Below are positions 32,967 to 41,646 of a stretch of 64,000 bases of DNA, one piece after another (position 1 is the first letter of the stretch; every line of letters begins with the position of its first letter). The stretch covers positions 2,076,501 to 2,140,500 of the forward strand of contig NZ_CP009286.1 of assembly GCF_000758685.1 (NCBI RefSeq), written 5' to 3'. The stretch comes from Paenibacillus stellifer (GTDB lineage: Bacteria > Bacillota > Bacilli > Paenibacillales > Paenibacillaceae). The notes beneath the pieces were generated by a model, which made no database searches, was not told the origin of the DNA, and worked only from the letters and a program-made list of their open reading frames with translations. The position numbers and the translations under genes are program-made.

Positions 32967-34336
32967 ATATCATCCCTCCTCCGGAACTTGCTGAGGTAGA
33001 GGCAGTGCTCCAGGATATGCTGGATCGAGGCCTTGCCTTCGGCACGGAGGGACGGATGGCGGAAGATGGAGCGGCCGGGCTTGGCGTTCGCCTCGAACAT
33101 CCATATGTTCTCCTCCTGGTCGATGCCTAGATCGAAGCCGATTTCGCCCAGCAGATGCCGCTGCTGGGTTTCGAGCGACTCCGCGAGACGGATGGCGGTC
33201 TGCTTGGCTTGCTGAAGCACTTCATCTGCTCTTGCGCCGAATACGCGGCCGAGCGCCTGCTGAGGCGTCAACAGCGATCCGCCGTTCTTGAGGTGGGTCG
33301 TTACGCTGCCGCGTCCCGCTTTCTTGGCGCCGATTCCGACGACGACCCACTGGTTGTTCCCGTTCTTGTGCATGTGGAACCGGAAGTCGATGGGGCAGCC
33401 GTCGATTTCGATCAGGCGGATGCCCTGCTGGACGACATAGCTCTGCAGGGTCTTTCCGTGTCTGGACTGCAGCAGCCGCATCAGGCTGTCGAAGGTGCCG
33501 AAGCGCAGCAGCACATTTTTGCCGTCCCTCCGGTAGCGGGCGAAATAACCGCGCTTGGGCAAGTAGGTGAGCCTGTAAATCCCATGGCCGAGGCTGCCCG
33601 CCGACGGCTTGTAGTAGACGAAATGGTGGCGCTCCAGCATATCGCGGATCGTCTCGGGTGGCGGGCTGCTGTGGGTTTCGGGCACATACCGGCTGGCGAA
33701 GCTGTCGTTCTCAAGCAGACGGTAAATATCGGATTTGTTGAAGAAGCTCCAGTTGAAGAACGGGATTCTCTTGCGGATGAACCGTTCCCGCAGCTGGTTG
33801 ATTGCCGGCGAAGTCTCGGCCCGCCGGCTGGGCAGGCGGTTGTATACGACGTCGGGAAGGGGGACGATTTTGCGTTCGAATTTGCCGCTGTCCGTCAAAA
33901 AGTAGCCGTTCACGCGATCCTGCTGCCAGTTGATGTCCTTCGGCGTGAAGGCGAAGATGTAGCACATGCCCCTGCCCTCGCGCAGCAGCTGCTTGATGAA
34001 GCCGGTGCGCGTGCTGAACGGACTGGACGGGGAGCCGGGACCGTCGGACAGCACACCCACCAGCGGGCCGAGCTGCACCTCATCGTTCTGGAGGCCCCGC
34101 AGGTAGACGCTGCCTGATTTCGGAACTTTGATGGCGTGCTGGACGCCCGACGCCAGGAACAGATGCTTGCCGGCGCGCTTGATTGGCTTGATTACAGCCG
34201 GGATTGCGTCTTTGCCGAGCCGGACCCGGATGTTCCTCTTGCCGGTCAGCTTCAGGCTTTTCATCAGCGAGCCCGAGACGTAGACGACCCGTTCGGGCTG
34301 CTTGGTGAAGTGGACATTGCAGTATGTGAGACCCAT
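32963..34336 (-). CDS. YheD-like ATP-grasp protein with N-terminal domain (third of five)
   Basis: A 457-residue long-form (YheD-like) member. Residues 1-95 form an extra domain rich in beta strands (VVYVSGSLMKSLKLTGKRNI; VYLRGLQNDEVQLGPLVG) before the ATP-grasp body. Landmarks are YNRLPSRRAE, FFNKSDIYRLLE, YYKPSAGSLGHGIYRL, MHKNGNNQWVVVG, LGEIGFDLGID and MFEANAKPGRS. In the metal strand Glu and Asn are kept. AAGGAGG precedes the ATG. It follows the second gene after 30 bases and overlaps the fourth by four bases. Confidence 0.87.
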   Translation of the reverse strand: MGLTYCNVHFTKQPERVVYVSGSLMKSLKLTGKRNIRVRLGKDAIPAVIKPIKRAGKHLFLASGVQHAIKVPKSGSVYLRGLQNDEVQLGPLVGVLSDGPGSPSSPFSTRTGFIKQLLREGRGMCYIFAFTPKDINWQQDRVNGYFLTDSGKFERKIVPLPDVVYNRLPSRRAETSPAINQLRERFIRKRIPFFNWSFFNKSDIYRLLENDSFASRYVPETHSSPPPETIRDMLERHHFVYYKPSAGSLGHGIYRLTYLPKRGYFARYRRDGKNVLLRFGTFDSLMRLLQSRHGKTLQSYVVQQGIRLIEIDGCPIDFRFHMHKNGNNQWVVVGIGAKKAGRGSVTTHLKNGGSLLTPQQALGRVFGARADEVLQQAKQTAIRLAESLETQQRHLLGEIGFDLGIDQEENIWMFEANAKPGRSIFRHPSLRAEGKASIQHILEHCLYLSKFRRRDDM

Positions 34337-34366
34337 TTATAGAATCCTCCTTAAGCACCTTAGGTT

Positions 34367-35512
34367 TCATTCTTCCGATTGCAGCGCCCCGCTTCGCAAG
34401 AGGCGGGGAGAACTGCTTCGTGTAAGCAGAAGGTAGCGCGCGTAAGCCAGCGGATTCTCGGCCGAACGCCGGGCGGCCTCACGGTCACCCGTGAGCTTGA
34501 AGACCGAGCGGCCGGGCTTGGAGTTGGCCTCGAGCAGCCAGATTCGTCCATCGGGGTCGATGCCGAAGTCCAGTCCCAGCTCGCCTAGCCTCCCGCATGA
34601 GGCTTCCAGGAGCGGCGGAAGAAGAGCGGCCGTCCGCTCCAGCTTCTGCAGAATCTCTTCGGCCATGGCGCCGAACTGCTCCCGAAGCACCGCCGCCGCT
34701 TCCTCCGCGGTTCCACCTCCGTGGAGATTCGAGGTGAGCGACCCGCCCGGGCCAAGGCGGGCCGCCATGCCAGTCAGCTCCCACCGTCCCCGGCCGTTCT
34801 TCTGCATCAGGGCCCGGATGTCGAACGGTTCTCCCCGGCATGTGGTAAGCCGAAGATACGGCTGCATAATGAAGCGCTTGGAGCCGATGAACCGCTCCGC
34901 CCAGGCGAGCCCGCTGTATTCGTCCGGGAAGCGGAGCAGCAGCGGCCGGTTCGCCCCATCGCGGGCTCTGATGATCAGGCTTCCGGGCTGTGAGCCGGAA
35001 GGTGCGGCATGCAGGGTGAATCTGCCCTGCATGCCCGCCCGGGGCTTCAGGAAGACGCCGTCCTTATACCGGGCCAGCATGAGCGATAGCCCGCGGCGTC
35101 CGGTATATCGTCTCGTCTCGGGCAGCAGCCGTGCGGCTTCCGGGTGAAGCCGGAGCTTCCGGTAGACGTTCCATTTGTCCGGAAGCCCGCGCGACCAGTC
35201 GGAGCTGCGCCCGAGCGCCCGGAGCGCCCGGGCGGCTTCGCGTTTTTCTTCCGGGCTGCTCGCGAACATCCGGTTATAGACGATATCCGGCGTTCGCTCC
35301 TTCGCCGGCACCCAGTTGCTGGCGGCCCGCCGGAAGCCGGCTACCGAGCCGCCGTCCGGCGATACGCCGTCCGGTGTGAAGACCACTGCCCGCAGGCCAT
35401 AGGAAGGGGCAGCGCGCAGCAGCGCTTCGCAGAAGGCAGGCTCCGCGACGGGAGATTCCAGGTTTCCCGGTCCGGTCAAAATACCAAAGAGGCCGAGTTC
35501 GGTCACAGGCAT
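34367..35512 (-). CDS. YheC/YheD family ATP-grasp protein (second of five)
   Basis: A 381-residue short-form member from the ATG at 35512, which follows AAGGAGGACGCC. It opens TELGLFGILTGPGN; landmarks are YNRMFASSPEEKRE, FLKPRAGMQGRFTLH, MQKNGRGRWELTGMAARLGP, SNLHGGGTAEE, LGELGLDFGID and WLLEANSKPGRS. It is closest in wording to the fifth gene (SNLHGGG, ELTGMA). The local sequence is GC- and Ala/Arg-rich. It begins 10 bases after the stop of the first gene. Confidence 0.85.
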   Translation of the reverse strand: MPVTELGLFGILTGPGNLESPVAEPAFCEALLRAAPSYGLRAVVFTPDGVSPDGGSVAGFRRAASNWVPAKERTPDIVYNRMFASSPEEKREAARALRALGRSSDWSRGLPDKWNVYRKLRLHPEAARLLPETRRYTGRRGLSLMLARYKDGVFLKPRAGMQGRFTLHAAPSGSQPGSLIIRARDGANRPLLLRFPDEYSGLAWAERFIGSKRFIMQPYLRLTTCRGEPFDIRALMQKNGRGRWELTGMAARLGPGGSLTSNLHGGGTAEEAAAVLREQFGAMAEEILQKLERTAALLPPLLEASCGRLGELGLDFGIDPDGRIWLLEANSKPGRSVFKLTGDREAARRSAENPLAYARYLLLTRSSSPRLLRSGALQSEE

Positions 35513-35522
35513 GGCGTCCTCC

Positions 35523-36890
35523 TTATAGACCGGCAAGGTAGCGGCAGTATTGAACCATCTGCTTGACGGAGGGTCTTATCTTCACGCCGCTGAGCGGTGT
35601 GTTGTCATTCTTCGACGGCTTGGAATTGACCTCAAGCAGCCAGATCCGGCCGGACTGGTCAAGTCCGAGGTCGATGCCAAGCTCGCCGAAATGGGCAGGG
35701 ATATAGGCCTCGACACTTTTGGCGACAGCCAGCGCCGCGCGTGGCAGCTGGACCGGTGCGCTCTCTTTGGCGCCGGGCGAAAGGGAGCTCTTGCCCACCG
35801 CCTCCCGGACCGTGCTAAGGCTGCCGCCCCGGGCGAGATTGGAGACGAAGTGGTGATTCCCCGCGGTGCGGGCGACAATGGAGGTTACGCCCCATTTGCC
35901 GGTTCCGTTCTTCTGTACGAGCGCCCGGAAATCGACCGGCCGGCGGCCGGATTCCATCAGGGGAAGTCCTTGCTGGATCTGGAAGCGGGCCGTCTTCAGC
36001 TTCGGGGACACCGCCTGGAACAGCTTGGCGAGGCTGGGGTAGCTTACCTTCCGCGTTCCGATCGGCGTGGCCGATTGCAGCTTATAGCCGCCTCCTTCTT
36101 CTCTGGAAATGCGCAGTATGCCTTTACCGAGGCTGCCGCGTACCGGCTTCAGGAAGACGACCGGATACCTTGCGCACATCTTCTGCAGCATGGCGAATCC
36201 GCTGAGCAGATGGGACTCCGGCAAATACCGTTGAATGGAGGAGTCCTTTCGCAGCGCGTCGAACACCTCGTTCTTGTCGAGAAACTTCTCATTAAAGAAA
36301 TGGGTGCCGTAACGCGATTTTACTTCCGACAAAAAATGCTGTACGCTAGGTTTATTCTCCGCTTTGCGGGTCGTGAGTCTGTTATTGACTACGTCGGCGA
36401 CGGGCAGCCTGAGCTTTTTCCAGCCGTCTTCGTACACCCAGCCGGATATGGTCGAGTTCGCTCCTTCGAGCGCCCCCGGGGTAAAGAAGTAGACGAACGC
36501 TCCCTGTGCCTGACAGGCGTTGGTGAGCTCCAGACAGAACTGGGTGATCGAGCCGAACGGCCGGTCGGGACGGTCCGGATTCTCACGGCTGACGAGCACG
36601 CCGATAAGCGGACCCAGACGCAAGGTCCGGTTTCCGGGACTGTAAGAGGCGTTCAGCAAGCGCCGTCCCGACCAGCCGGTCCGCCGGGCCAGGGCATCAC
36701 TGACGCGCAAGCTGTCGGATTTGGGCACCGGAATGACCGTAACCTCTTGTCGGAATGAACCGTACGCCAGCAGAAGCGGCCCATGGGCCGGGATTTTGAG
36801 TTTCTTGATTAGCCGGTCGCCCAGCATAACGGCGTTATCCTGCAGAATGCCGGATTGCACCGTTTGGACCGGGATCTTAAGCTTTGACAT
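35523..36890 (-). CDS. YheD-like ATP-grasp protein with N-terminal domain (first of five)
   Basis: A 455-residue long-form (YheD-like) member from the ATG at 36890 (MSKLKIPVQTVQSG), preceded by AAGGAG. The N-terminal domain (1-100) ends at TLRLGPLIGVLVSREN, which marks the start of the ATP-grasp body as in the third gene. Landmarks are VVNNRLTTRKAENKP, FLKPVRGSLGKGILRI, VQKNGTGKWGVTSI, SNLARGGS, FGELGIDLGLD and WLLEVNSKP. It is the first gene of a five-gene operon that is divergent from yheA, the arrangement of the yhe region of B. subtilis but with more paralogues. Confidence 0.88.
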   Translation of the reverse strand: MSKLKIPVQTVQSGILQDNAVMLGDRLIKKLKIPAHGPLLLAYGSFRQEVTVIPVPKSDSLRVSDALARRTGWSGRRLLNASYSPGNRTLRLGPLIGVLVSRENPDRPDRPFGSITQFCLELTNACQAQGAFVYFFTPGALEGANSTISGWVYEDGWKKLRLPVADVVNNRLTTRKAENKPSVQHFLSEVKSRYGTHFFNEKFLDKNEVFDALRKDSSIQRYLPESHLLSGFAMLQKMCARYPVVFLKPVRGSLGKGILRISREEGGGYKLQSATPIGTRKVSYPSLAKLFQAVSPKLKTARFQIQQGLPLMESGRRPVDFRALVQKNGTGKWGVTSIVARTAGNHHFVSNLARGGSLSTVREAVGKSSLSPGAKESAPVQLPRAALAVAKSVEAYIPAHFGELGIDLGLDQSGRIWLLEVNSKPSKNDNTPLSGVKIRPSVKQMVQYCRYLAGL

Positions 36891-37039
36891 CGTGGATCTC
36901 CTTCCGGTAGGCAGCATGATGCCGGCTGATTGACACCTGGGGTCTACATATCATTCATCATATGGAGAGTAGCCCTCCTTGGTGATTGGCCCTGTTTCGA
37001 ATGACCCGGATTCATTACATTCTGAAGGAGGAACGAAGC

Positions 37040-37384
37040 ATGAACGTATATGACAAGGCCCATGAACTGGCCAAGGCGATCAGAGAGAGCGGCGAGGTTG
37101 CCGATATCTCGGCGGCGATGGCGATCATTGAGGCCGATTTGCCAAGCAAGGAGATGCTGGACAATTTCCGCAGCAGCCAGCAAGAGCTTCAGGCGCGGAT
37201 GCTGGCCGGTGAAATGCCGGATCAGGAGGAAATGGAGAAGATGGAGAAGCTGTTCGAGGTGCTGAATATGAATTTAAGCATCCGCCGGCTGTTTGAAGCG
37301 GAACGCCGTCTCAGTGTTGTGATCGAGGACGTGAACAAAATCATTTCCGGCAGCCTGGAGCATTTGTACGGCGCGGACGTCTAG
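37040..37384 (+). CDS. yheA: YheA (UPF0342, YlbF/YmcA-like family)
   Basis: A 114-residue all-helical protein, MNVYDKAHELAKAIRESGEV, with DNFRSSQQELQARMLAGE and a C-terminal RLFEAERRLSVVIEDVNKII. This is the UPF0342/YheA pattern in the YlbF/YmcA superfamily, whose better-known members form the Y-complex acting on RNase Y and sporulation phosphorelay. YheA itself has no firm function. GAAGGAGG precedes the ATG at 37040. Its position next to yheC/yheD-type genes supports the name. Confidence 0.85.
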   Translation: MNVYDKAHELAKAIRESGEVADISAAMAIIEADLPSKEMLDNFRSSQQELQARMLAGEMPDQEEMEKMEKLFEVLNMNLSIRRLFEAERRLSVVIEDVNKIISGSLEHLYGADV

Positions 37385-37434
37385 TACGCCGTCGCTCATC
37401 CTCCAAAGAGCCAGCCGTGCCATAGAACCTTAAA

Positions 37435-38016
37435 TCATGCGGTATCCTGCTTGCCTTCTATAAGACAGAGGAGGAGACCGGCGGCGATACCGAGCCTGCG
37501 ATCCAGCTGCCCCCCTGTATCCTGGGCAAAATCAACCTTGACCTTGGACAGGAACGGATTCGGGCTCCGTCTGAAAGCCGCCGCCTCCCGGTCATCCATT
37601 TCTGCAAGATAGCTCTGAGGAATAAAAGGGATGATGCGTCTTATAATGGCGAGGAGTGCATTCTCCTCCTTGATCTTTCCGAGTTCTTCGTCATTTTGTC
37701 CCAGAATGATCCATTCGTCTTTCACGATGGACTTCAGCCCTCTGCGGCGGAGTGCGCCGATCTTCTCGCCCGTTGCGCTGTCCGTTACATCATAAGTAGC
37801 AGACAAGTCGATGATCTTGCGGGCTTTGATCCGAAGCAGTTCGCTTTGCATGCTCTCATCCTCGTACAGCGTAATCTCTTCCTTCAGTTTGAACGCCTTC
37901 ATTTGCGAGTAGAGGACCAGCTGTCCGTCTCCGTCGTAAATATGTACTTTTGCACCCAGAACTGATAGCATTTTTCTTCGGATAAGGTACTCGCGGTGGT
38001 TGAATTGCTGATTCAT
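37435..38016 (-). CDS. LURP-one-related / scramblase-like beta-barrel protein
   Basis: A 193-residue protein from ATG 38016 (MNQQFNHREYLIRRKMLSVL), preceded by AAGGAG. The pattern of short strands KVHIYDGDGQLVLYSQMKAF, RKIIDLSATYDVTDSATGEK, IGALRRRGLKSIVKDEWII resembles the LURP-one/tubby-like fold found in YxjI-type proteins. The C-terminus has a hydrophobic helix (LGIAAGLLLCLI) that may touch the membrane. Function unknown. The gene converges on yheA and stands alone. Confidence 0.65.
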   Translation of the reverse strand: MNQQFNHREYLIRRKMLSVLGAKVHIYDGDGQLVLYSQMKAFKLKEEITLYEDESMQSELLRIKARKIIDLSATYDVTDSATGEKIGALRRRGLKSIVKDEWIILGQNDEELGKIKEENALLAIIRRIIPFIPQSYLAEMDDREAAAFRRSPNPFLSKVKVDFAQDTGGQLDRRLGIAAGLLLCLIEGKQDTA

Positions 38017-38234
38017 CCCAAGTTCTCCTTCCATATGTATGAAACAGGGCTATTTTCTCATATTTTCCGGTTATCAATCCATACCATTTTCCACACAGCT
38101 TGAGCAATTCAATCTCTGAATCCAGCTGCCTCGGGACCGGGACATTTGTCGGACTTTCATCTCTTGCTCTCATAATTTCTCCGCTTGGCTCATAGAGTAG
38201 AATACAGACTTAGCGAAGGAGAGGATCATCAAGG

Positions 38235-38516
38235 ATGAGAACGAGAAACAAGTGGAAGCATTCACTGTATTTGCTGTTGGCGCTGGCCATGCTGCTGTAC
38301 GAGCTGCCCCGGCTGTCGCCGGACGGTCCGGCTCCGGTATTCTGGTTCGGGGTGGTTTGGGCGGGTTTCGCGTTCCTGATTATTGCGGCGCATCTGCATT
38401 TCATCATCGGGGTCGACGAGGAGAAATCCAAACAGCTTGAGGCCGTCCGCAAGGCGAAGCTTGCCCGGTGGGAGGAGAAGCTCCACAAACAGGGGCGGGT
38501 GGGGCAGAAATCATAA
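38235..38516 (+). CDS. Small membrane protein, two transmembrane segments
   Basis: A 93-residue protein. Two hydrophobic segments (about 9-25, LYLLLALAMLLYELP, and 36-58, FWFGVVWAGFAFLIIAAHLH) are joined by a Pro-rich turn, followed by a charged helix EEKSKQLEAVRKAKLARWEE. An AAGGAGAGG lies 13 bases before the ATG. No family recognised; a small lipid-membrane or coat membrane protein is possible. It stands alone between divergent and accessory genes. Confidence 0.65.
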   Translation: MRTRNKWKHSLYLLLALAMLLYELPRLSPDGPAPVFWFGVVWAGFAFLIIAAHLHFIIGVDEEKSKQLEAVRKAKLARWEEKLHKQGRVGQKS

Positions 38517-38820
38517 CATTCCGGAATCAATCCCAAATAACAAGCCGGCTGCATACTGCTGCGAAAATCATGACCTGCAAGAAGGACGCCTGGAATACAG
38601 CGCCTCTCTTGCGGGTCATTTGCGTTTAGAAGCAAGAACAGTCATGAACCGGTGCGCGGGATCGCATCACATAATTGATGGGCCATTTCCGGATATGATG
38701 CAAAAAGCATGGACATGTCGAACGAAAGACCCATATTATTCAAATATATGACAATAAATCTCATATTAATAGACATGATGTATGCTATACTCAATCTAAC
38801 AAATTTTAGGAGATGAAGGT
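38517..38820. other. Intergenic region with imperfect hairpin and AT-rich promoter zone
   Basis: TGCAAGAAGGACGC (38576 onwards) pairs imperfectly with GCGCCTCTCTTGCG some ten bases on, which may end the small membrane-protein transcript. After about 38700 the sequence turns AT-rich, with TATACT near 38784 preceded by TGC as an extended -10 box for the next gene. No gene is seen. Confidence 0.35.
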
Positions 38821-39165
38821 ATGATTGGGAAATTAGCTTTGCCTGTTCTATTAATCGGAGCTCTGGTGTTGCCCGGATCGGCTGCTTCTGCTGAAAATGT
38901 TAGCGCCAATGACAGCTCGAATTCTTCACTCGTGTCACCTATGTCATATAGCGAAACAGTGCTTAGCAGCACCAGACAGTTGCAGCAGAAGGTAGGTTTT
39001 TTCGATTGGGAGGATATGGCTCAAATTGAGTATACCTATAAAACTATAACTTTTAACCAGAGCTATCAATTGACCGGAACCAGCGTGTCATACACAGCAG
39101 CTACTGGAGGACCGCTTACTTACACGAGATATAAGGTTACAACCTATAACTATACCTATTATTAA
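38821..39165 (+). CDS. Small secreted protein of unknown family
   Basis: A 114-residue protein with a signal peptide (MIGKLALPVLLIGALVLPGS, cleavage predicted after AASA). The mature 90 residues are Ser/Thr/Tyr-rich and end with short alternating strands, SYQLTGTSVSYTAATGGP then TYTRYKVTTYNYTYY. A single KVGFFDWEDMAQIEYTYK segment is the most distinctive part. There are no cysteines in the mature part. Codon use is more AT-rich than in flanking genes, suggesting recent acquisition. TTTAGGAGATGAAGGT precedes the ATG. Function unknown; antimicrobial or matrix roles are only guesses. Confidence 0.65.
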   Translation: MIGKLALPVLLIGALVLPGSAASAENVSANDSSNSSLVSPMSYSETVLSSTRQLQQKVGFFDWEDMAQIEYTYKTITFNQSYQLTGTSVSYTAATGGPLTYTRYKVTTYNYTYY

Positions 39166-39180
39166 TAATTAATCTATAGA

Positions 39181-39228
39181 GACAGAGCTTCAGTTTCTTT
39201 TTTCAAGAAGCTGAGGCTTCTGTTTTTT
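39181..39228 (+). terminator. Terminator after the secreted protein gene
   Basis: ACAGAGCTTCAG pairs, with one bulge, with GCTGAGGCTTCTGT around a T-rich loop, followed by TTTTT. Confidence 0.75.
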
Positions 39229-39254
39229 ACCAAACAAGTGAGGTGCCCGCCGAA

Positions 39255-40127
39255 ATGCGAAACAAACATGCTATACGAACGCTGGCTATATTAGCCGTCC
39301 TGCTGGCAGCAGGGTGGCTGATCTTTTGGAAGACCGGAACTGGGGACAACGAAGCCGTCTTCAAGGAACCCGCTGTTGCAGAGGCGGTACGCAACATGTT
39401 AAATCTGGGGCCCGACGAGCGCATTAAGCTTTCGGATTTGAAAAAGATTGAAACGCTGGACTTAAGCGGGAGATCGGTGTCCCGGACAGATGATCTCGAC
39501 ATGCTGATTTCGCTGAAAATCCTGAACCTCTCTAACAACCGTATTTCCTCGCTGAATGGACTGGAGCATCTGTCGGAGCTTCAAGAATTATACACTAGCG
39601 ATAACCTGATTCGGGATTTGACTCCTCTGGGGGGATTGGGACGGCTGACCAAGCTGACTATTGACCGGAATCGGGTAACCGATCTCGGGCCGCTCAGAGA
39701 CTTGGAACATCTTACTGCCTTATCTTCCTCGGACAATCAGATCGAAGATATGGAGCCTGTCTCCGGGCTGCATTCATTGAATACACTGATCCTGGATAAG
39801 AACAAGATTCGGAATATTCCGCCGCTGACCGGGTTAACCTCGTTAAAGATCCTAGGCATTGGCTATAATCCGCTTGAAGACTGGGCACATATCGGAGATG
39901 TGAAGCAGTTGGAATGGCTGTCTGCATCCTCCAGCGGAATTACCTCCGTTGAACCGTTACAGCCGCTTACCTCATTGTCCGTGCTTATGCTGGATCATAA
40001 CAAAATCAAGGATATTACGCCTCTTCGCCATGTTACTGCCCTTAAATCCCTGTATCTGGAAGGTAACCCTGTGCAGGATTTCTCTCCGGTTAATGATGCA
40101 ATTCTGAAAAAGGTCGGTGATGATTAG
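39255..40127 (+). CDS. Membrane-anchored leucine-rich repeat protein (internalin-like, SDS22 type)
   Basis: A 290-residue protein. An N-terminal membrane segment (about 10-28) is followed by an internalin-like cap and about nine leucine-rich repeats of 21-22 residues on the SDS22 pattern, for example LKILNLSNNRISSLNGLEHL, LTKLTIDRNRVTDLGPLRDL and LSVLMLDHNKIKDITPLRHV. Repeats of this kind bind proteins. There is no sortase signal; anchoring is through the N-terminal helix, so the repeats face outside. The ATG at 39255 is preferred to a GTG four codons before because GAGGTG lies about 10 bases upstream. Confidence 0.85.
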   Translation: MRNKHAIRTLAILAVLLAAGWLIFWKTGTGDNEAVFKEPAVAEAVRNMLNLGPDERIKLSDLKKIETLDLSGRSVSRTDDLDMLISLKILNLSNNRISSLNGLEHLSELQELYTSDNLIRDLTPLGGLGRLTKLTIDRNRVTDLGPLRDLEHLTALSSSDNQIEDMEPVSGLHSLNTLILDKNKIRNIPPLTGLTSLKILGIGYNPLEDWAHIGDVKQLEWLSASSSGITSVEPLQPLTSLSVLMLDHNKIKDITPLRHVTALKSLYLEGNPVQDFSPVNDAILKKVGDD

Positions 40128-40236
40128 GCCGTTTCACCATTATTCGGCTGCCCGAATAATCATCTTTTGCGTAACCCGTATCCCCGTGTATAATGAATAC
40201 AGAATAGTACAGATCGGCATACGGGGGTGTAACAGT

Positions 40237-41571
40237 TTGGAAGGACAAGGCGATACAGTCACCAAGCACGAGCAGCTGCTGCAGCATATTGAGCAATTAA
40301 AGATCGGCACCAAGATCTCGGTCCGGAAGCTGGCCAAGGAGATGGCGGTCAGCGAAGGCACCGCCTACCGGGCGGTTAAGGAAGCGGAGAATTTGGGCAT
40401 TGTCATTACGAAGGAGCGTATCGGGACCGTTCGGGTGGAGAAGAAGCCCAGAGGCATTTCGGAGCAGCTGACATTCGGCGATGTGGTTGATATAGTCGAA
40501 GGGCATGTGCTCGGCGGAGCCGGAGGGCTGGACAAGCCGCTCCATAAATATGTAATCGGTGCGATGAAAATCGACGCCATGATCCGCTACATTGATGCTG
40601 ACAGCCTGCTCATCGTGGGCAACCGCGACGATGTGCATTCGCTCGCGCTGGAGCAGGGAGCGGGCGTGCTCGTTACCGGCGGCTTCGGTACTAACCGTGA
40701 GGTCAAGGAGCTTGCGGACAAGCTGGATCTGCCGGTCATTTCGTCGCGGCACGATACATTCACTGTGGCTTATATGATCAACCGGGCGATCTTTGACCGT
40801 CTGATCAAGAAGAAGATCATGCTGGTCGAGGATATCGTCGAACGCAAGCCGCGCATCAGCACCTTGAAGGTGACGAGTACGGTAGGAGAGCTGCTTCGCT
40901 TGTCCAAGGAGAGCGGCGAGCAGCGCTTCCCGGTCACCGACGAGTGGAACCGGGTTATCGGGATCGTCGGCCGCCGGGATGTGGAGGACTTGCCGGAGGA
41001 CCAAGCCATCGAGAAGATGATGATCCGCGGCCCGGTTACGGCTGCTCTTCAGACATCGCTTGCGTCGGCGGCCCAGATCATGATGTGGGAAGGCATCGAC
41101 TTTCTGCCTATTATTGACCGCAACCGCAAGCTGGTAGGCACGGTCACCCGCAAGGAAGTTCTGCAGAGCCTGCGGGATGTCCGCAATCAGCCTCAAATGG
41201 GCGAGACGTTCGATCACCTCATCTGGAACGGCTTCGCTGAAGACCGGGATGACGAGGGACGGCTCTTCTTCCACGGCTTTATTACGCCACAGATGGCCAG
41301 TGATCTTGGAACCATTTCGGAGGGCGTCATTTCGACGCTGATGATGCATTCCGCCATAAAGGCGGCCAAGGAATTGACAGGCAGAGATTATGTGCTGGAC
41401 AATATGTCCACCTATTTTGTACGGCCGGTTCAGATCGAGGACTCCGTGATCATTTCGCCGAGACTGCTGGAGAGCAGCCGCAGAACCTGCAAGCTTGAAA
41501 TCGAAATCAGCCACCATGACAGTCTGGTCGCCAAAGCGGTCATGATGCTTCAATCGATCGACCACGGGTAA
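40237..41571 (+). CDS. ytoI: YtoI-like HTH / DRTGG / CBS / hotdog regulator
   Basis: A 444-residue multidomain protein. It has an N-terminal winged helix (KISVRKLAKEMAVSEGTAYR), a DRTGG domain (about 70-180; GVLVTGGFGTNREVKELADK), two CBS domains (about 190-310; ITxRDV-like RRDVEDLPED and TRKEVLQSL), and a C-terminal hotdog thioesterase-like domain (about 320-440). This is the YtoI architecture; CBS pairs bind adenine nucleotides, probably linking energy state to gene control. The start is TTG at 40237, after GGGGGTG; the homologous MxTKHEQ start lies just downstream. Ligand and targets are unknown. Confidence 0.85.
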   Translation: MEGQGDTVTKHEQLLQHIEQLKIGTKISVRKLAKEMAVSEGTAYRAVKEAENLGIVITKERIGTVRVEKKPRGISEQLTFGDVVDIVEGHVLGGAGGLDKPLHKYVIGAMKIDAMIRYIDADSLLIVGNRDDVHSLALEQGAGVLVTGGFGTNREVKELADKLDLPVISSRHDTFTVAYMINRAIFDRLIKKKIMLVEDIVERKPRISTLKVTSTVGELLRLSKESGEQRFPVTDEWNRVIGIVGRRDVEDLPEDQAIEKMMIRGPVTAALQTSLASAAQIMMWEGIDFLPIIDRNRKLVGTVTRKEVLQSLRDVRNQPQMGETFDHLIWNGFAEDRDDEGRLFFHGFITPQMASDLGTISEGVISTLMMHSAIKAAKELTGRDYVLDNMSTYFVRPVQIEDSVIISPRLLESSRRTCKLEIEISHHDSLVAKAVMMLQSIDHG

Positions 41572-41600
41572 GGCGCGAGTCCTACACCGTCTCTGAAACT

Positions 41601-41646
41601 ATAGCGCGCCGGTATCTTCATGAAGATGCCGGCGCGCTATTTTTAC
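41601..41646 (+). terminator. Strong terminator after ytoI
   Basis: ATAGCGCGCCGG and CCGGCGCGCTAT form a 12-bp stem, extended by GTATCTTC/GAAGATG, followed by TTTTTAC. It is nearly a perfect palindrome. Confidence 0.85.

Noticed and set aside
33155..34117. Open frame antisense to the third ATP-grasp gene, and similar frames opposite the other four
   Set aside because: The minus-strand proteins carry family motifs and good starts; the antisense frames are by-products of biased codon use.
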